Assembly (NCBI GenBank): GCA_028695935.1
Contig: JAQVHY010000006.1
Coordinates: 1 to 45,609, forward strand
Source of the DNA: Desulfobacca sp.
GTDB lineage: Bacteria; Desulfobacterota; Desulfobaccia; Desulfobaccales; Desulfobaccaceae
DNA: 45,609 nt
Direction: 5' to 3'
The position numbers and the translations under genes are program-made. Within the stretch, counting starts at the first letter, position 1. Each line of letters opens with the position of its first letter. The notes under the pieces are model-generated. The model was given only the letters and a program-made list of their open reading frames with translations. It made no database searches and was not told where the DNA came from. Positions 38,391 to 45,609 of this stretch are shown piece by piece.

Positions 38391-38459
38391 TAAGGGCTGA
38401 GAGGGTAGGGGAGGTAACCATCTTTCCCCTTTGGCTGACCTAAATCTAAGGTATTTGAT

Positions 38460-39023
38460 ATGCGTCCTAATTGGGATGAATACTTTATGCTGATCGCCAA
38501 GCTGGTGAGTACCCGCTCGACCTGCAATTCGCGGCCCACCGGCGCGGTGCTGGTGAAAGACAAGCAGATTCTGGCCACCGGCTACAATGGCTCCATGCCG
38601 GGCGCGCCCCACTGTATTGATCAGACCATGCCCGACGGCAGCCCCTACTGTCACCGCCGGGCCATCCAGGTGGCCGATGTCGATAAGTATAATTACTGCC
38701 GGGCCTCGCACGCCGAAGCCAATGCCATTGCCCAGGCGGCCCGGCATGGCGTGGCCATCAAGGGGGCCAGCCTCTATGTCACCCTGGAACCCTGCTATGT
38801 CTGCCTGAAGCTGCTGGCTACCGCCCAGATCGAACAAGTCTTTTATGAGTTACCCTATGAATCCCGGCATCCGGAACGCGATGCCTTCTGGCGCCAGCAG
38901 GCCCTGAAGGAGGCGGGTTTTAAGGTCTATCAACAACTGACCATTGCCCCCGCCACTCTGGAATATGTCCTGCCTTATCTGAACGGCTTTACCTCCCGCC
39001 GCCGCCTGCCTTCGACTACCTAG
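38460..39023 (+). CDS. Deoxycytidylate (dCMP) deaminase
   Basis: 187 residues. Zinc deaminase: the catalytic HAEANAI (His plus Glu) and PCYVC (two Cys) motifs are intact. The N-terminal CNSRPTGAVLVKD and the NGSMPGAPHC loop with a GSPYCHRR Cys/His site fit the dCMP deaminase/ComEB group. It deaminates dCMP to dUMP for dTTP synthesis. AAGG eight bases before the ATG. A 76-bp palindromic repeat follows it. Confidence 0.93.
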   Translation: MRPNWDEYFMLIAKLVSTRSTCNSRPTGAVLVKDKQILATGYNGSMPGAPHCIDQTMPDGSPYCHRRAIQVADVDKYNYCRASHAEANAIAQAARHGVAIKGASLYVTLEPCYVCLKLLATAQIEQVFYELPYESRHPERDAFWRQQALKEAGFKVYQQLTIAPATLEYVLPYLNGFTSRRRLPSTT

Positions 39024-39037
39024 CCCAACGCGGTTAG

Positions 39038-39113
39038 TCTCACGCCAAGACGCCAAGGCGCTAAGACCTTAAGGATTCGGTTGGTATCTTGGCGTCATTG
39101 CGTCTGGGCGCGA
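39038..39113. repeat. 76-bp palindromic dispersed repeat, copy 2
   Basis: Inverted repeat with arms TCTCACGCCAAGACGCCAAG and, on the other strand, TCGCGCCCAGACGCAATGAC, around an AT-rich centre. Same arms and length as copy 1 at 15359-15434. It lies between the dCMP deaminase and hsp20 genes. Confidence 0.8.
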
Positions 39114-39220
39114 AATCCAGTTCCAGCCAATCAGAAAATGTTTCAACCTCTTGACGCGTTTTCTCTCCGTGCTTAATTTGAATGTCAAAGAAAGTCACTG
39201 ACGTAAAGGAGGAAATATCC

Positions 39221-39673
39221 ATGCCGTGGTTAACTTTTGGACCAAGAGTTGATCCATTCCGAGAGCTGGAGCAGATGCGCCGGGAAATGGACCGCCTGTG
39301 GGAAGATGCTTTTCGTCGGGAGCCTTTATTGCGGTGGCGGGCCGGAGTTTATCCATTGGTGAATATTTCCGAGGATGCAGACCATTTATATGTTCGGGCC
39401 GAGCTACCCGGGGTCAACCCCGAGGATATTCAGATCACTCTGGAAAATAATAACCTGATCCTGCGTGGGGAACGCAAGGTTCCGGAAGCGGAGAAAAATG
39501 TGGATTATCATCGCCGGGAACGGGAAGTAGGCTCTTTCCGCCGAGTGGTACGGTTACCGGGCCGGGTAGATCCCGGCAAGGTTGAGGCGACCTGCCAGAA
39601 CGGCGTGTTAATCATTACCCTGACCAAGCCGGAAGAGATCAAACCCAAGCAGATTACGGTTAAAAGCGCTTAA
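39221..39673 (+). CDS. Small heat-shock protein (Hsp20), copy 1
   Basis: 150 residues from the ATG at 39221, with AAGGAGG eight bases upstream; the track's start at 39182 lacks an RBS. The alpha-crystallin domain spans about 45-145: NISEDADHLYVRAELPGV, ENNNLILRGERK and the closing NGVLIITLTKPE. The C-terminal I-x-I-like anchor reads QITVKS. It is an ATP-independent chaperone that holds unfolding proteins. The next gene, 17 bp on, is a paralogue. Confidence 0.93.
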   Translation: MPWLTFGPRVDPFRELEQMRREMDRLWEDAFRREPLLRWRAGVYPLVNISEDADHLYVRAELPGVNPEDIQITLENNNLILRGERKVPEAEKNVDYHRREREVGSFRRVVRLPGRVDPGKVEATCQNGVLIITLTKPEEIKPKQITVKSA

Positions 39674-39690
39674 GGAAGGGGGGAAGAGAC

Positions 39691-40092
39691 ATGGCCGAAA
39701 AAGAATTGCAGCCCCGAGAAAAGGAAGCGGTGCCCACCAAGACCGAACTGACGCGACCGGGAAAAGTTTTCCTGCCGCCGGTGGATATTTATGAAAATCC
39801 CGAGGCTTTGGTGCTGCTGGCGGATATGCCGGGGGTAGCTTCGGATAAAGTAATGGTAGACCTGACCGATGACCGTTTGACCATTACCGGTGAGATCAGC
39901 CCGCCCCGCGGCGAACAGGAGCAACTCCTGGTCCAGGAGTATGAGACCGGCAATTACGTGCGGGAGTTTACCCTGGGCCAGATTATCGACCAGAACCGGA
40001 TCGAAGCGACCATGAAAAACGGGGTGCTGCGGCTGGTGTTACCCAAGGTGGAAAAGGCCAAACCCCGCAAGATTGAAGTAAAGGTGGGCTAA
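39691..40092 (+). CDS. Small heat-shock protein (Hsp20), copy 2
   Basis: 133 residues, paralogue of the preceding gene and in the same operon (17 bp gap). The alpha-crystallin domain spans about 25-130: VDIYENPEALVLLADMPGV, DDRLTITGEI and MKNGVLRLVLPK, ending with RKIEVKV, which can act as the I-x-V dimer-anchor motif. GGAAGGGGGGAAG precedes the ATG. Tandem hsp20 genes of two sub-classes may form hetero-oligomers. I saw no CIRCE element upstream. Confidence 0.92.
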   Translation: MAEKELQPREKEAVPTKTELTRPGKVFLPPVDIYENPEALVLLADMPGVASDKVMVDLTDDRLTITGEISPPRGEQEQLLVQEYETGNYVREFTLGQIIDQNRIEATMKNGVLRLVLPKVEKAKPRKIEVKVG

Positions 40093-40102
40093 TAATTGAC
40101 CG

Positions 40103-40122
40103 GGGAGACCTGGGGGTCTCCC
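40103..40122. terminator. Hairpin between convergent hsp20 and dnaB genes
   Basis: Perfect 8-bp stem GGGAGACC/GGTCTCCC with a 4-base loop, 10 bp after the hsp20 stop. No T-run follows on either strand, so it may act with Rho, or as a two-way barrier between convergent transcripts. Confidence 0.5.
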
Positions 40123-40151
40123 TGGCTCGCCCTTGCCGGTTGCCAGGCGAT

Positions 40152-41528
40152 TTAGAACGCCGGGGGAGGTTCCTCCTCGGCAAAATCATCAAACCGGGTA
40201 AATTTATCCCGATAGGCCAGCTTGAATTTGCCCGTCGGGCCGTTACGTTGCTTGCCGATACTGATCTCGGCAGTCCCTTTCTCAGGCGAATCCTCCTTAT
40301 AGACTTCATCCCGATAGATAAATAACACCACATCGGCATCTTGTTCAATAGCCCCAGACTCGCGCAGATCGGCCAGTTGCGGCCGTTTATTGGGCCGATC
40401 CTCAACCCGGCGATTAAGCTGCGACAGGGCCAACACCGGGACATTCAACTCCTTGGCCAAGGCCTTGAGCGACCGGGAAATTTCCGAGATTTCCTGTTCC
40501 CGGCTGCCCAATTCTTTGCGGCCGCGCATCAGTTGCAAATAATCAATGATTACCAGTCCCAATTTGCCCTCGGCTTTGAGGCGGCGGCACTTGGCCCGGA
40601 TTTCCAAAACCGTGGCCGCCGGGGTATCATCAATAACTATAGGACATTCCATCAGGTGGCTGGCGGCCTCTTGCAGGCTGTTCCAGTCCTCCTGACTTAA
40701 AAAGGCCCGACGCAGATGGGAGGAATCTACCAGACCAACGGAGCTGAGCAGGCGGCGCACTAGCTGTTCCTTGGACATTTCCAAGGAAAAGATGGTTACC
40801 GGGACTTTGCCCTGGAAGGCGACATTATAGGCCATATTTAGACTCAGGGCGGTCTTGCCCATGCTGGGGCGGGCGGCCAGCACGATCAGGTCCGAGGGCT
40901 GCAATCCCGCGGTTAGTTTGTCGAGTTCTCGAAAGCCGCTGGGGACGCCAGTGATTAACTCCCCCCGGCTCCAAATGGCCTCCAGAGTAGCAATCTCACT
41001 GTGCACCAGTTGATTGACCGGATGGAAGCCTGGACGCAGGGTGGATTCGGCAATCTCAAAGACCCGGCTTTCGGCCCAATCCAGCAATTCCGCCACATCT
41101 TCTACCGGGGTATAACAACTGGTGGCGATTTCCTCAGCCCGGGCGATCAGCCGACGCAGGACTGATTTTTCATGGATAATCCTGGCATAATAGTCAATGT
41201 TGACCGCGGTCCCGACCTGTGCATTGAGATCGGTTAAAAATACCGGCCCCCCGACTTCATCTAAAATCTGACGGTCCTGCAACCGCGCGGTTACCGTGAC
41301 CAGATCCACCGGCTCGCGGCGCTGGTAAAGATCCAACATGGCCCGATAAATCTGGCCATGCGCCTCACGATAAAAGTCTTCGGGCCGCAACAGATCGGCC
41401 ACCCGGTCCAAGGCCTCCCCCTGGAGCATAATCGCTCCCAATACCGACTGCTCGGCTTCCAGGTTGGCGGGTGGGCGCCGCTCCTCGGGTTCGGTTTTCG
41501 GTCTGGGAATGGCGGTTACTGAAGTCAT
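40152..41528 (-). CDS. dnaB: Replicative DNA helicase
   Basis: 458 residues. The N-terminal primase-interacting domain (about 20-125, NLEAEQSVLGAIML) and the RecA-like motor (about 185-450) are complete. Walker A is ARPSMGKTALSLN, Walker B LVIIDYLQLM, then LKALAKELNVPVLALSQLNR and SGAIEQDADVVLFI. No intein is present. The hexamer unwinds DNA at replication forks. ATG start. It lies downstream of rplI, as in many bacteria, but with an unusual 550-bp gap. Confidence 0.97.
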   Translation of the reverse strand: MTSVTAIPRPKTEPEERRPPANLEAEQSVLGAIMLQGEALDRVADLLRPEDFYREAHGQIYRAMLDLYQRREPVDLVTVTARLQDRQILDEVGGPVFLTDLNAQVGTAVNIDYYARIIHEKSVLRRLIARAEEIATSCYTPVEDVAELLDWAESRVFEIAESTLRPGFHPVNQLVHSEIATLEAIWSRGELITGVPSGFRELDKLTAGLQPSDLIVLAARPSMGKTALSLNMAYNVAFQGKVPVTIFSLEMSKEQLVRRLLSSVGLVDSSHLRRAFLSQEDWNSLQEAASHLMECPIVIDDTPAATVLEIRAKCRRLKAEGKLGLVIIDYLQLMRGRKELGSREQEISEISRSLKALAKELNVPVLALSQLNRRVEDRPNKRPQLADLRESGAIEQDADVVLFIYRDEVYKEDSPEKGTAEISIGKQRNGPTGKFKLAYRDKFTRFDDFAEEEPPPAF

Positions 41529-42078
41529 ATCAGCCTCGACATCTTTATTTTCGGCTTATCTGAGCAATGCTAACCAAAGGGCCGACCGAACTGATCCGCC
41601 CTTACACCTCAAACTTGCGATGGCCTGGCTACAGGTCAGGAGTAGGGGAGGGGAGGGCCAAAATTATTGGATCCTCCGCCCCAAGATGCTAAATATGTTG
41701 ATGATTAACCGAATTAAGGATAAGAATCGATTCAATACCAATTTTAATAAAATCGAGGTCGGTTGTCAAAGGGGCTGACCACGAACTAGAAATTAGAAAG
41801 GATGGCACACCGTAACCCCCAGCCGGTCAATTAATCCTGCTCAATCGGGGGGTTGGAGGCTTTTCGGTAAGTAGCAGCAGGATGGTTTTATGAAGTAATT
41901 ATTAGGGCTTGGGGGCCAACCGCCCCCGCCCGGCCAAACTCCTCGCACTTCCCATTTTCGCCGATTTTCATACCCCGACAAAATCATCCCGCTTAGATAT
42001 CGCTAAGTTTGCCAATATTAAGGATTAAATCCGGGAATAAAAAATTGGCTCGAATATGACAGGCAGAGAGGAGCTTGT
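41529..42078. other. 550-bp non-coding gap between rplI and dnaB
   Basis: No credible ORF on either strand: the track's ORF at 41464-41778 is mostly in the dnaB shadow. It holds a perfect GC-rich hairpin at 41911-41927 (GGGGGC, 5-base loop, GCCCCC), which might end the rpsF-rplI transcript, although no T-run follows on the minus strand. The AT-rich stretch near 41675-41765 is a plausible site for the dnaB promoter. No tRNA or known RNA family recognised. Confidence 0.5.
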
Positions 42079-42528
42079 TTAAGTGGTCTCCGGTACTACC
42101 TCAACCTTGACCGCGGCCCGGACCCCGGATTGCAGGCGCACCGTGACTTCGTAGGTCCCCAGGGCCTTAATCGGCTCCGGCAGCTCCAACATTTTGCGGT
42201 CTAAATCAAAACCTTGCGAGGCCAGGGCCTCAGCGATCTGGGCCGAGGTAACCGAACCGTAAAGTCTTTCGGTTTCGCCCACCCGTTGGGGGATAGTGAG
42301 CGTCACTCCTTCCAGGCGGGTCGCCAGGGCCAGAGCCGTCTCTTTTTCGCGTTCCTGGGTCTTTTGCAGACGGGCGCGCTGTTGCTCAAAGCGGGCGATA
42401 TTGCCTGGAGTCGCCTCCAGCGCTTTACCTTGCGGGATTAGATAATTACGTCCATAACCGCGGGCGACTTCGACTAGATTACCGACTTGTCCCAATCCCG
42501 GGAGGTCTTCGGTTAAGATCAGTTTCAC
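42079..42528 (-). CDS. rplI: 50S ribosomal protein L9
   Basis: 149 residues, full length. Binds 23S rRNA; the N-terminal domain (KLILTEDLPGLGQVGNLVEVARGYGRNYLIP) is the family signature, followed by the long connecting helix and the C-terminal domain (GSVTSAQIAEAL). GTG start with AGAGG upstream. It follows the DUF2232 gene by 64 bp in the rpsF operon. Confidence 0.98.
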   Translation of the reverse strand: MKLILTEDLPGLGQVGNLVEVARGYGRNYLIPQGKALEATPGNIARFEQQRARLQKTQEREKETALALATRLEGVTLTIPQRVGETERLYGSVTSAQIAEALASQGFDLDRKMLELPEPIKALGTYEVTVRLQSGVRAAVKVEVVPETT

Positions 42529-42592
42529 GTTTGCTTACCTCTTACCATTCAATAAAAAATCATGCAGGTTTAAATAAACTCAGGGGCTGCTC

Positions 42593-43537
42593 TCAGGCTT
42601 GGGTCGGCGGCTGGTGCAAACGCCGAAAATCAAACCACAGGTCAACCAGCCCCACCCCAATCACCAGGAGGGTGACGGGCTTGAGAAGCAGCAAGGGATA
42701 GCCCAAGGCCCGGATTATTTTGGGAACCTGGCACCGGTGGAAAATAAACGCCACAATAGCCAGCCCCTGATAAAAATAAATCAGGCCACAGAGCAGCAAG
42801 ATATTAAGCGCTACCTTCGGCAACCAGCCGATCGGCAGGAGCAGTCCGAAACCGGCCGCCAAAGCAATAAATACCAGCCATTCCGGGGACTTCCACAGAT
42901 TAAGCGGCGGGCCGACATCCTGGCCCGTACTTTGTCGTAAAATTTCCCGACTAAGAATCATATTCAACCAGACGATCAGGGTGGTATTGATCAACCATAA
43001 TGCCGGGCTGATCTGCACCACCAATTCTATCAGTCCCGAGAGCTGAAGATTGTTCGGGAGCAACTGGTCAGTGGGAATCCCCTCCTTGCCCAATAAAGCC
43101 AGGAAATTATTTACCAGGTTCTCAATGGTCCGGTGTAAATAATCCAGCGGCGCTAAACCCTGGTGCAGGGCCTGTCCGACAAAAATCAGACCCCCCACTA
43201 GGGTCGTGATTAATACGGTGATACTGATGGCGCGATCCGCCGCGTAACCGCGTATACTAAGTAACGCCAGGATTAAACCGATCAGCGCCAATTCTAGGTA
43301 TTGAACAATTTCTCCGTCTAAGTGGAAAAAATGTTCCAGATACCAAAAAGCCCCACCCGCCACCAGCACCAGAAAGAATCCCGACCACCAGCTAACCCGC
43401 CGACAGACCAGGATAATCGGTAAGGGTATCAAGATGCCAAACAGTGTCCCCAGGAGCGGAATCTGAAGGGAGGCAATGTATAGCAGCAGTAGTACACAGA
43501 GTCCGCTGATCAGCCTTAATACCAGTGTGGTTTCCAC
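42593..43537 (-). CDS. DUF2232 (YybS-like) membrane protein
   Basis: 314 residues with about eight membrane helices. Position between rpsR and rplI, size, and layout match the DUF2232/YybS family found in this operon in many bacteria. It resembles ECF-transporter S-component-like or sugar-transporter folds only vaguely; function unknown. The ATG follows rpsR by 40 bp, on the same strand as the ribosomal genes. Typical regions are SLQIPLLGTLFGILIPLPII and the C-terminal KPVTLLVIGVGLVDLWFDFR. Confidence 0.85.
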   Translation of the reverse strand: METTLVLRLISGLCVLLLLYIASLQIPLLGTLFGILIPLPIILVCRRVSWWSGFFLVLVAGGAFWYLEHFFHLDGEIVQYLELALIGLILALLSIRGYAADRAISITVLITTLVGGLIFVGQALHQGLAPLDYLHRTIENLVNNFLALLGKEGIPTDQLLPNNLQLSGLIELVVQISPALWLINTTLIVWLNMILSREILRQSTGQDVGPPLNLWKSPEWLVFIALAAGFGLLLPIGWLPKVALNILLLCGLIYFYQGLAIVAFIFHRCQVPKIIRALGYPLLLLKPVTLLVIGVGLVDLWFDFRRLHQPPTQA

Positions 43538-43577
43538 TGGGGCCCCTCCATCCTCTCAGCCGTCGGCGCGATCCGGC

Positions 43578-43835
43578 CTAATCCTGGGGCAGTGTGGCGG
43601 TATAGGGTATCAGCGCTAAGTGCCGGGCGCGTTTGATTTCGGTGGTAATCTGTCGTTGATGGCGAGCGCAGTTGCCCGATATGCGTCGGGGAATAATTTT
43701 GCCGCGCTCGGTAATAAAATGCCTCAAGGTGTTGACATCTTTATAATTAACCCGCAATGAACTATCAACACAGAAACGACAGACTTTCCGTCGCCGAAAT
43801 ACCGTTTTCCGTTTCCGTCTGGTAGGTAAGGCCAT
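43578..43835 (-). CDS. rpsR: 30S ribosomal protein S18
   Basis: 85 residues. The signature KVCRFC (start), then [17 protein letters not shown] and [14 protein letters not shown] are full. The first cysteines plus the later Cys/His suggest a zinc-binding (C+) form. S18 pairs with S6 in the small subunit platform. It starts 3 bp after the rpsF stop. Confidence 0.97.
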   Translation of the reverse strand: MALPTRRKRKTVFRRRKVCRFCVDSSLRVNYKDVNTLRHFITERGKIIPRRISGNCARHQRQITTEIKRARHLALIPYTATLPQD

Positions 43836-43838
43836 AAG

Positions 43839-44270
43839 TTATACCTCCGTCTCAGGGGATTCGCCAGAGGACTCGCTGGCCTCAACCGGCACCGGGGTCT
43901 CGGACTCGACCGCAGGTTTCTCCGCTTCGGGAGGAGCCGCCGGCTTGGCCGCCAATTCCGCTTTAACCGCTTCGACATCCACCCGATCACTGGTTTTGAT
44001 GGTTAAAAAGCGGATAATCCGGTCATCCAACTTGTAGTTGCGTTCCAATTCGGAGACCACCGCCGGTTCACCGGCAAAGTCCGTCAAGACATAGTAGCCG
44101 CGGGTGAATTTTTGAATACGGTAAGCTAACTTACGCCGCCCCCAGTCCTCCCGATTAAACAGAGTGCCGTCCTGGGAGCTGATAATACCGGTGAACTTAT
44201 CAACAGTGGCCTCAATTTCAGCATCCATCAGGTCGGGGTTGATCACAAAGACCGACTCGTAACGTCGCAT
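43839..44270 (-). CDS. rpsF: 30S ribosomal protein S6
   Basis: 143 residues. The S6 core covers about 1-100: MRRYESVFVINPDL, REDWGRRKLAYRI, TRGYYVLTDFAG, KLDDRIIRFLTIK. The last 40 residues form an acidic, proline- and glutamate-rich tail (KPAAPPEAEKPAVESE), longer than the usual tail. AAGGAGG lies 5 bases before the ATG. First gene of rpsF-rpsR-DUF2232-rplI; a candidate autoregulatory leader lies just upstream. Confidence 0.97.
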   Translation of the reverse strand: MRRYESVFVINPDLMDAEIEATVDKFTGIISSQDGTLFNREDWGRRKLAYRIQKFTRGYYVLTDFAGEPAVVSELERNYKLDDRIIRFLTIKTSDRVDVEAVKAELAAKPAAPPEAEKPAVESETPVPVEASESSGESPETEV

Positions 44271-44274
44271 CCTG

Positions 44275-44321
44275 CCTCCTTCTGGCTGTAGTAGCCCTGG
44301 ACCACGGCCCAGAGCAAGGAG
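44275..44321 (-). promoter_or_regulatory. Candidate S6:S18-binding leader of rpsF
   Basis: On the minus strand the leader has an outer stem CTCCTT/AAGGAG that would hide the Shine-Dalgarno sequence. Inside is a 7-bp stem GCTCTGG/CCAGGGC (one G-U) with the loop GCCGTGGT, containing CCG. The S6:S18 complex is known to bind such CCG-bearing hairpins in its own mRNA; assignment here is by inspection, without a covariance model. Confidence 0.55.
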
Positions 44322-44328
44322 TATAAAC

Positions 44329-44361
44329 TTTATAGTTATCTTTTAAAAATACTTCTGTCAA
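44329..44361 (-). promoter_or_regulatory. Likely promoter of the rpsF operon
   Basis: On the minus strand TTGACA (44356-44361) is a perfect -35 box. TAACTATAAA follows after 17 bases; the -10 box is within it, either TAACTA at 17 or TATAAA at 21 bases. The start would fall near 44322, directly before the leader hairpin. Confidence 0.5.
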
Positions 44362-44430
44362 TAAAATTAGAGAATACTTTCGCCTTGGCCGCGCTATATC
44401 ACGCTCGAAGCTTTCGTGGTCCTCCCCTTA

Positions 44431-44558
44431 GTGTCCGTCCGGAAACCATTGTTTCCCTCCCCCTTGAGGGGGGAGGGTCAGGGTGGGGGTGAAAAATATT
44501 ATATATTTTCAATAGGTTCTAATTGACTCCCCCAGAGTAGGTAAGTTTCCGGATGGAA
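44431..44558. repeat. MITE-like inverted-repeat element, copy 2
   Basis: About 128 bp with inverted ends GTCCGTCCGGAAAC and GTTTCCGGATGGAA. Its right end, reverse-complemented, matches the left end of copy 1 (TTCCATCCGGAAACT) exactly over 15 bases. The interior has the same C-tract/G-tract pattern (CCCTCCCCC, GGGGGGAGGGTCAGGG). No ORF. It lies in the gap between the glycine-zipper lipoprotein and the rpsF promoter. Confidence 0.6.
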
Positions 44559-44584
44559 TCCAGTTAGTTGACCATCAACTCCTT

Positions 44585-45223
44585 TTAACGTTCAACCACA
44601 AAATAAGTGGTCTTCTCATCAAAGCCCTGGTCGGTAATAATCTTGTTGACCACGGTGTAGGTACCCGGCTGGGCCGCTTTGGGAACCTGATAGGCAACCT
44701 GATCTACATAAGTGCCGTTGGCCTTGGTGGTCTGATTCTGGCTGGGAGGAGAAAACCGGCTGCCCCCAAACTGGACTTCGCGGGCCACGGTAACCGGGAT
44801 AGGCTGGTTCTCCGGGGTCAGCAGGGTATAAGACATGATCATATCGACCTGCCCGCCCGGTTTAACCTTAGTTGGATTGGTATCCACCTTTTCAATGGTG
44901 ATGATGTTGCCCCGGCTGGGGGAGTAGCTGTATTGCTGGGCGGCCAGGTTGGCATCGCGGACCTGAGACTCCTTGTGTTTGGCGTAGAGATAACTACCGA
45001 CGCCGCCCACCAGAGCTCCGGAAGCCGCGCCCACCCAGGCCCCGGTTGCCGCCGAACCAGTACCGGCACCGATGATTGACCCCAGGGCGGCCCCTAAGGC
45101 CGCTCCGCCCAGGGTCCCGGCTCCGGCGGACCGCGCCGGATCATAGTGGCCGTTAACCGAACAACCGGCCAGGGATATTAACATTAAAGAAGCAACCATA
45201 ATCGTTAGAGATTTACGGACCAT
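44585..45223 (-). CDS. Glycine-zipper lipoprotein
   Basis: 212 residues. Lipobox SLAGC after a hydrophobic signal; then a glycine-zipper double-helix region (about 33-80; TLGGAALGAALGSIIGAGTG, GAASGALVGGVGSYLY), which may insert in the outer membrane. The C-terminal part (about 105-210) looks like a beta-sandwich (KVKPGGQVDMIMSYTLL, AQPGTYTVVNKII). Resembles the SlyB/PCP-type glycine-zipper proteins only in the zipper region. ATG with AGGAGGATAAC upstream. It starts 30 bp after nusB, same strand. Confidence 0.8.
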   Translation of the reverse strand: MVRKSLTIMVASLMLISLAGCSVNGHYDPARSAGAGTLGGAALGAALGSIIGAGTGSAATGAWVGAASGALVGGVGSYLYAKHKESQVRDANLAAQQYSYSPSRGNIITIEKVDTNPTKVKPGGQVDMIMSYTLLTPENQPIPVTVAREVQFGGSRFSPPSQNQTTKANGTYVDQVAYQVPKAAQPGTYTVVNKIITDQGFDEKTTYFVVER

Positions 45224-45253
45224 GTTATCCTCCTAGTGAAGCTGATGTTGTGG

Positions 45254-45609
45254 TTACCTGGCTTTCCAGATGCGATCCAGAATGCCATTGATAAAGGCGG
45301 CGGAGTCTTCCGTGCCATAGCGTTTGGCCAACTCCACGGCTTCATTGATTGCCGCCTTGGGCGGCACCTGAGGCACATAAAGCAGCTCAAAAGTGGCCAA
45401 ACGCAAGAGATTCCGATCTATGACGGTCATGCGCTCCAGACGCCAGTGCTCCGCAAACCGGGTGATCAGGGCGTCTAATTCGGCCTGATGAGCCTGGACG
45501 CCCTCCACCAGTTGTCGGAAATAGGCCGGGGCTTTCTGCCCTGCTTGAAAATGTTGTTGGTATTGATCAGGGATGGATTGTCCCACTGGCCTGGCCATCT
45601 CCCACTGAT
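45254..45609 (-). CDS. nusB: Transcription antitermination factor NusB, C-terminal part (5' end outside window)
   Basis: The reading frame stays open to the last base, and the residues just before the track's ATG read QWEM, the usual NusB context after an ALQALY-like helix. The gene therefore starts beyond the window. The visible 118 residues include the core ERMTVIDRNLLRLATFELLY, then VPPKAAINEAVELAKRYG and FINGILDRI. NusB with NusE binds boxA RNA and supports rRNA antitermination. It is followed by the glycine-zipper lipoprotein gene, 30 bp on. Confidence 0.93.
   Translation of the reverse strand, partial: QWEMARPVGQSIPDQYQQHFQAGQKAPAYFRQLVEGVQAHQAELDALITRFAEHWRLERMTVIDRNLLRLATFELLYVPQVPPKAAINEAVELAKRYGTEDSAAFINGILDRIWKAR

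Noticed and set aside
37902-38837. 311-codon minus-strand ORF across pyrE and the dCMP deaminase gene
   Set aside because: Spans two well-supported genes on the opposite strand; long only because stop codons are rare in this frame.

Overview
The window (45,609 bp, moderately GC-rich) reads as chromosome from a Gram-negative, strictly or facultatively anaerobic bacterium, most likely a Desulfobacterota (former Deltaproteobacteria) member near Desulfobacca/Syntrophobacterales. The evidence is the overall gene style: a tetraheme class III-type cytochrome c, Mla/RND envelope-lipid transport with a hopanoid-type HpnN exporter, a free-standing pyruvate-kinase alpha/beta-domain protein, an MscL with a zinc ribbon, and the rpsF-rpsR-DUF2232-rplI-dnaB order. 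The genus is inference. No rRNA, tRNA, CRISPR array, transposase or phage gene was recognised. Two families of short dispersed inverted repeats are present, two copies each.

Layout. 1-570: 3' end of a TldD/PmbA-type gene. 579-10726 (minus strand): an envelope island with a TolC-like outer-membrane factor, an HpnN-like RND/MMPL exporter, an MlaC/HpnM-like periplasmic lipid carrier, a DUF3124 protein, a Cache-like lipoprotein, a STAS-MlaE permease, MlaF ATPase, MlaD and a PqiC-like lipoprotein. 10914-11504: a stand-alone diadenylate cyclase domain (c-di-AMP). 12060-13079: a heptose-7-phosphate kinase (HddA-like).

13290-17274 (minus): the most unusual segment. A QueC-like protein (QatC type) and its partner QatB form an overlapping two-gene unit without the QatA ATPase or QatD nuclease of the known four-gene Qat anti-phage system. 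A B12-binding-type radical SAM gene and a DUF4405 membrane protein lie upstream on the same strand.

17431-28982: polA (its proofreading site is lost), two small Lpp-like alanine-coil lipoproteins facing an L,D-transpeptidase gene, mtnA, a PK-C domain protein, a chemoreceptor, murB, an M23 peptidase and a YciO/Sua5-family gene. 29002-33662 (minus): hisC-cmk-rpsA-sppA. 34131-36051: a CDP-alcohol phosphatidyltransferase with a HAD-IB phosphatase, then mscL. 36083-40092: small zinc-ribbon and coiled-coil proteins, queD, a tetraheme cytochrome, pyrE, dCMP deaminase and two Hsp20 genes. 40152-44270 (minus): rpsF-rpsR-DUF2232-rplI and dnaB, with a likely S6:S18-binding leader before rpsF. 44585-end: a glycine-zipper lipoprotein and the 3' part of nusB, which runs off the window.

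Most genes are housekeeping. The candidate system is the QatB-QatC pair with its upstream neighbours. Secondary points are the lone c-di-AMP synthase, the proofreading-dead Pol I, the Lpp-like/L,D-transpeptidase pairing and the dispersed repeats.
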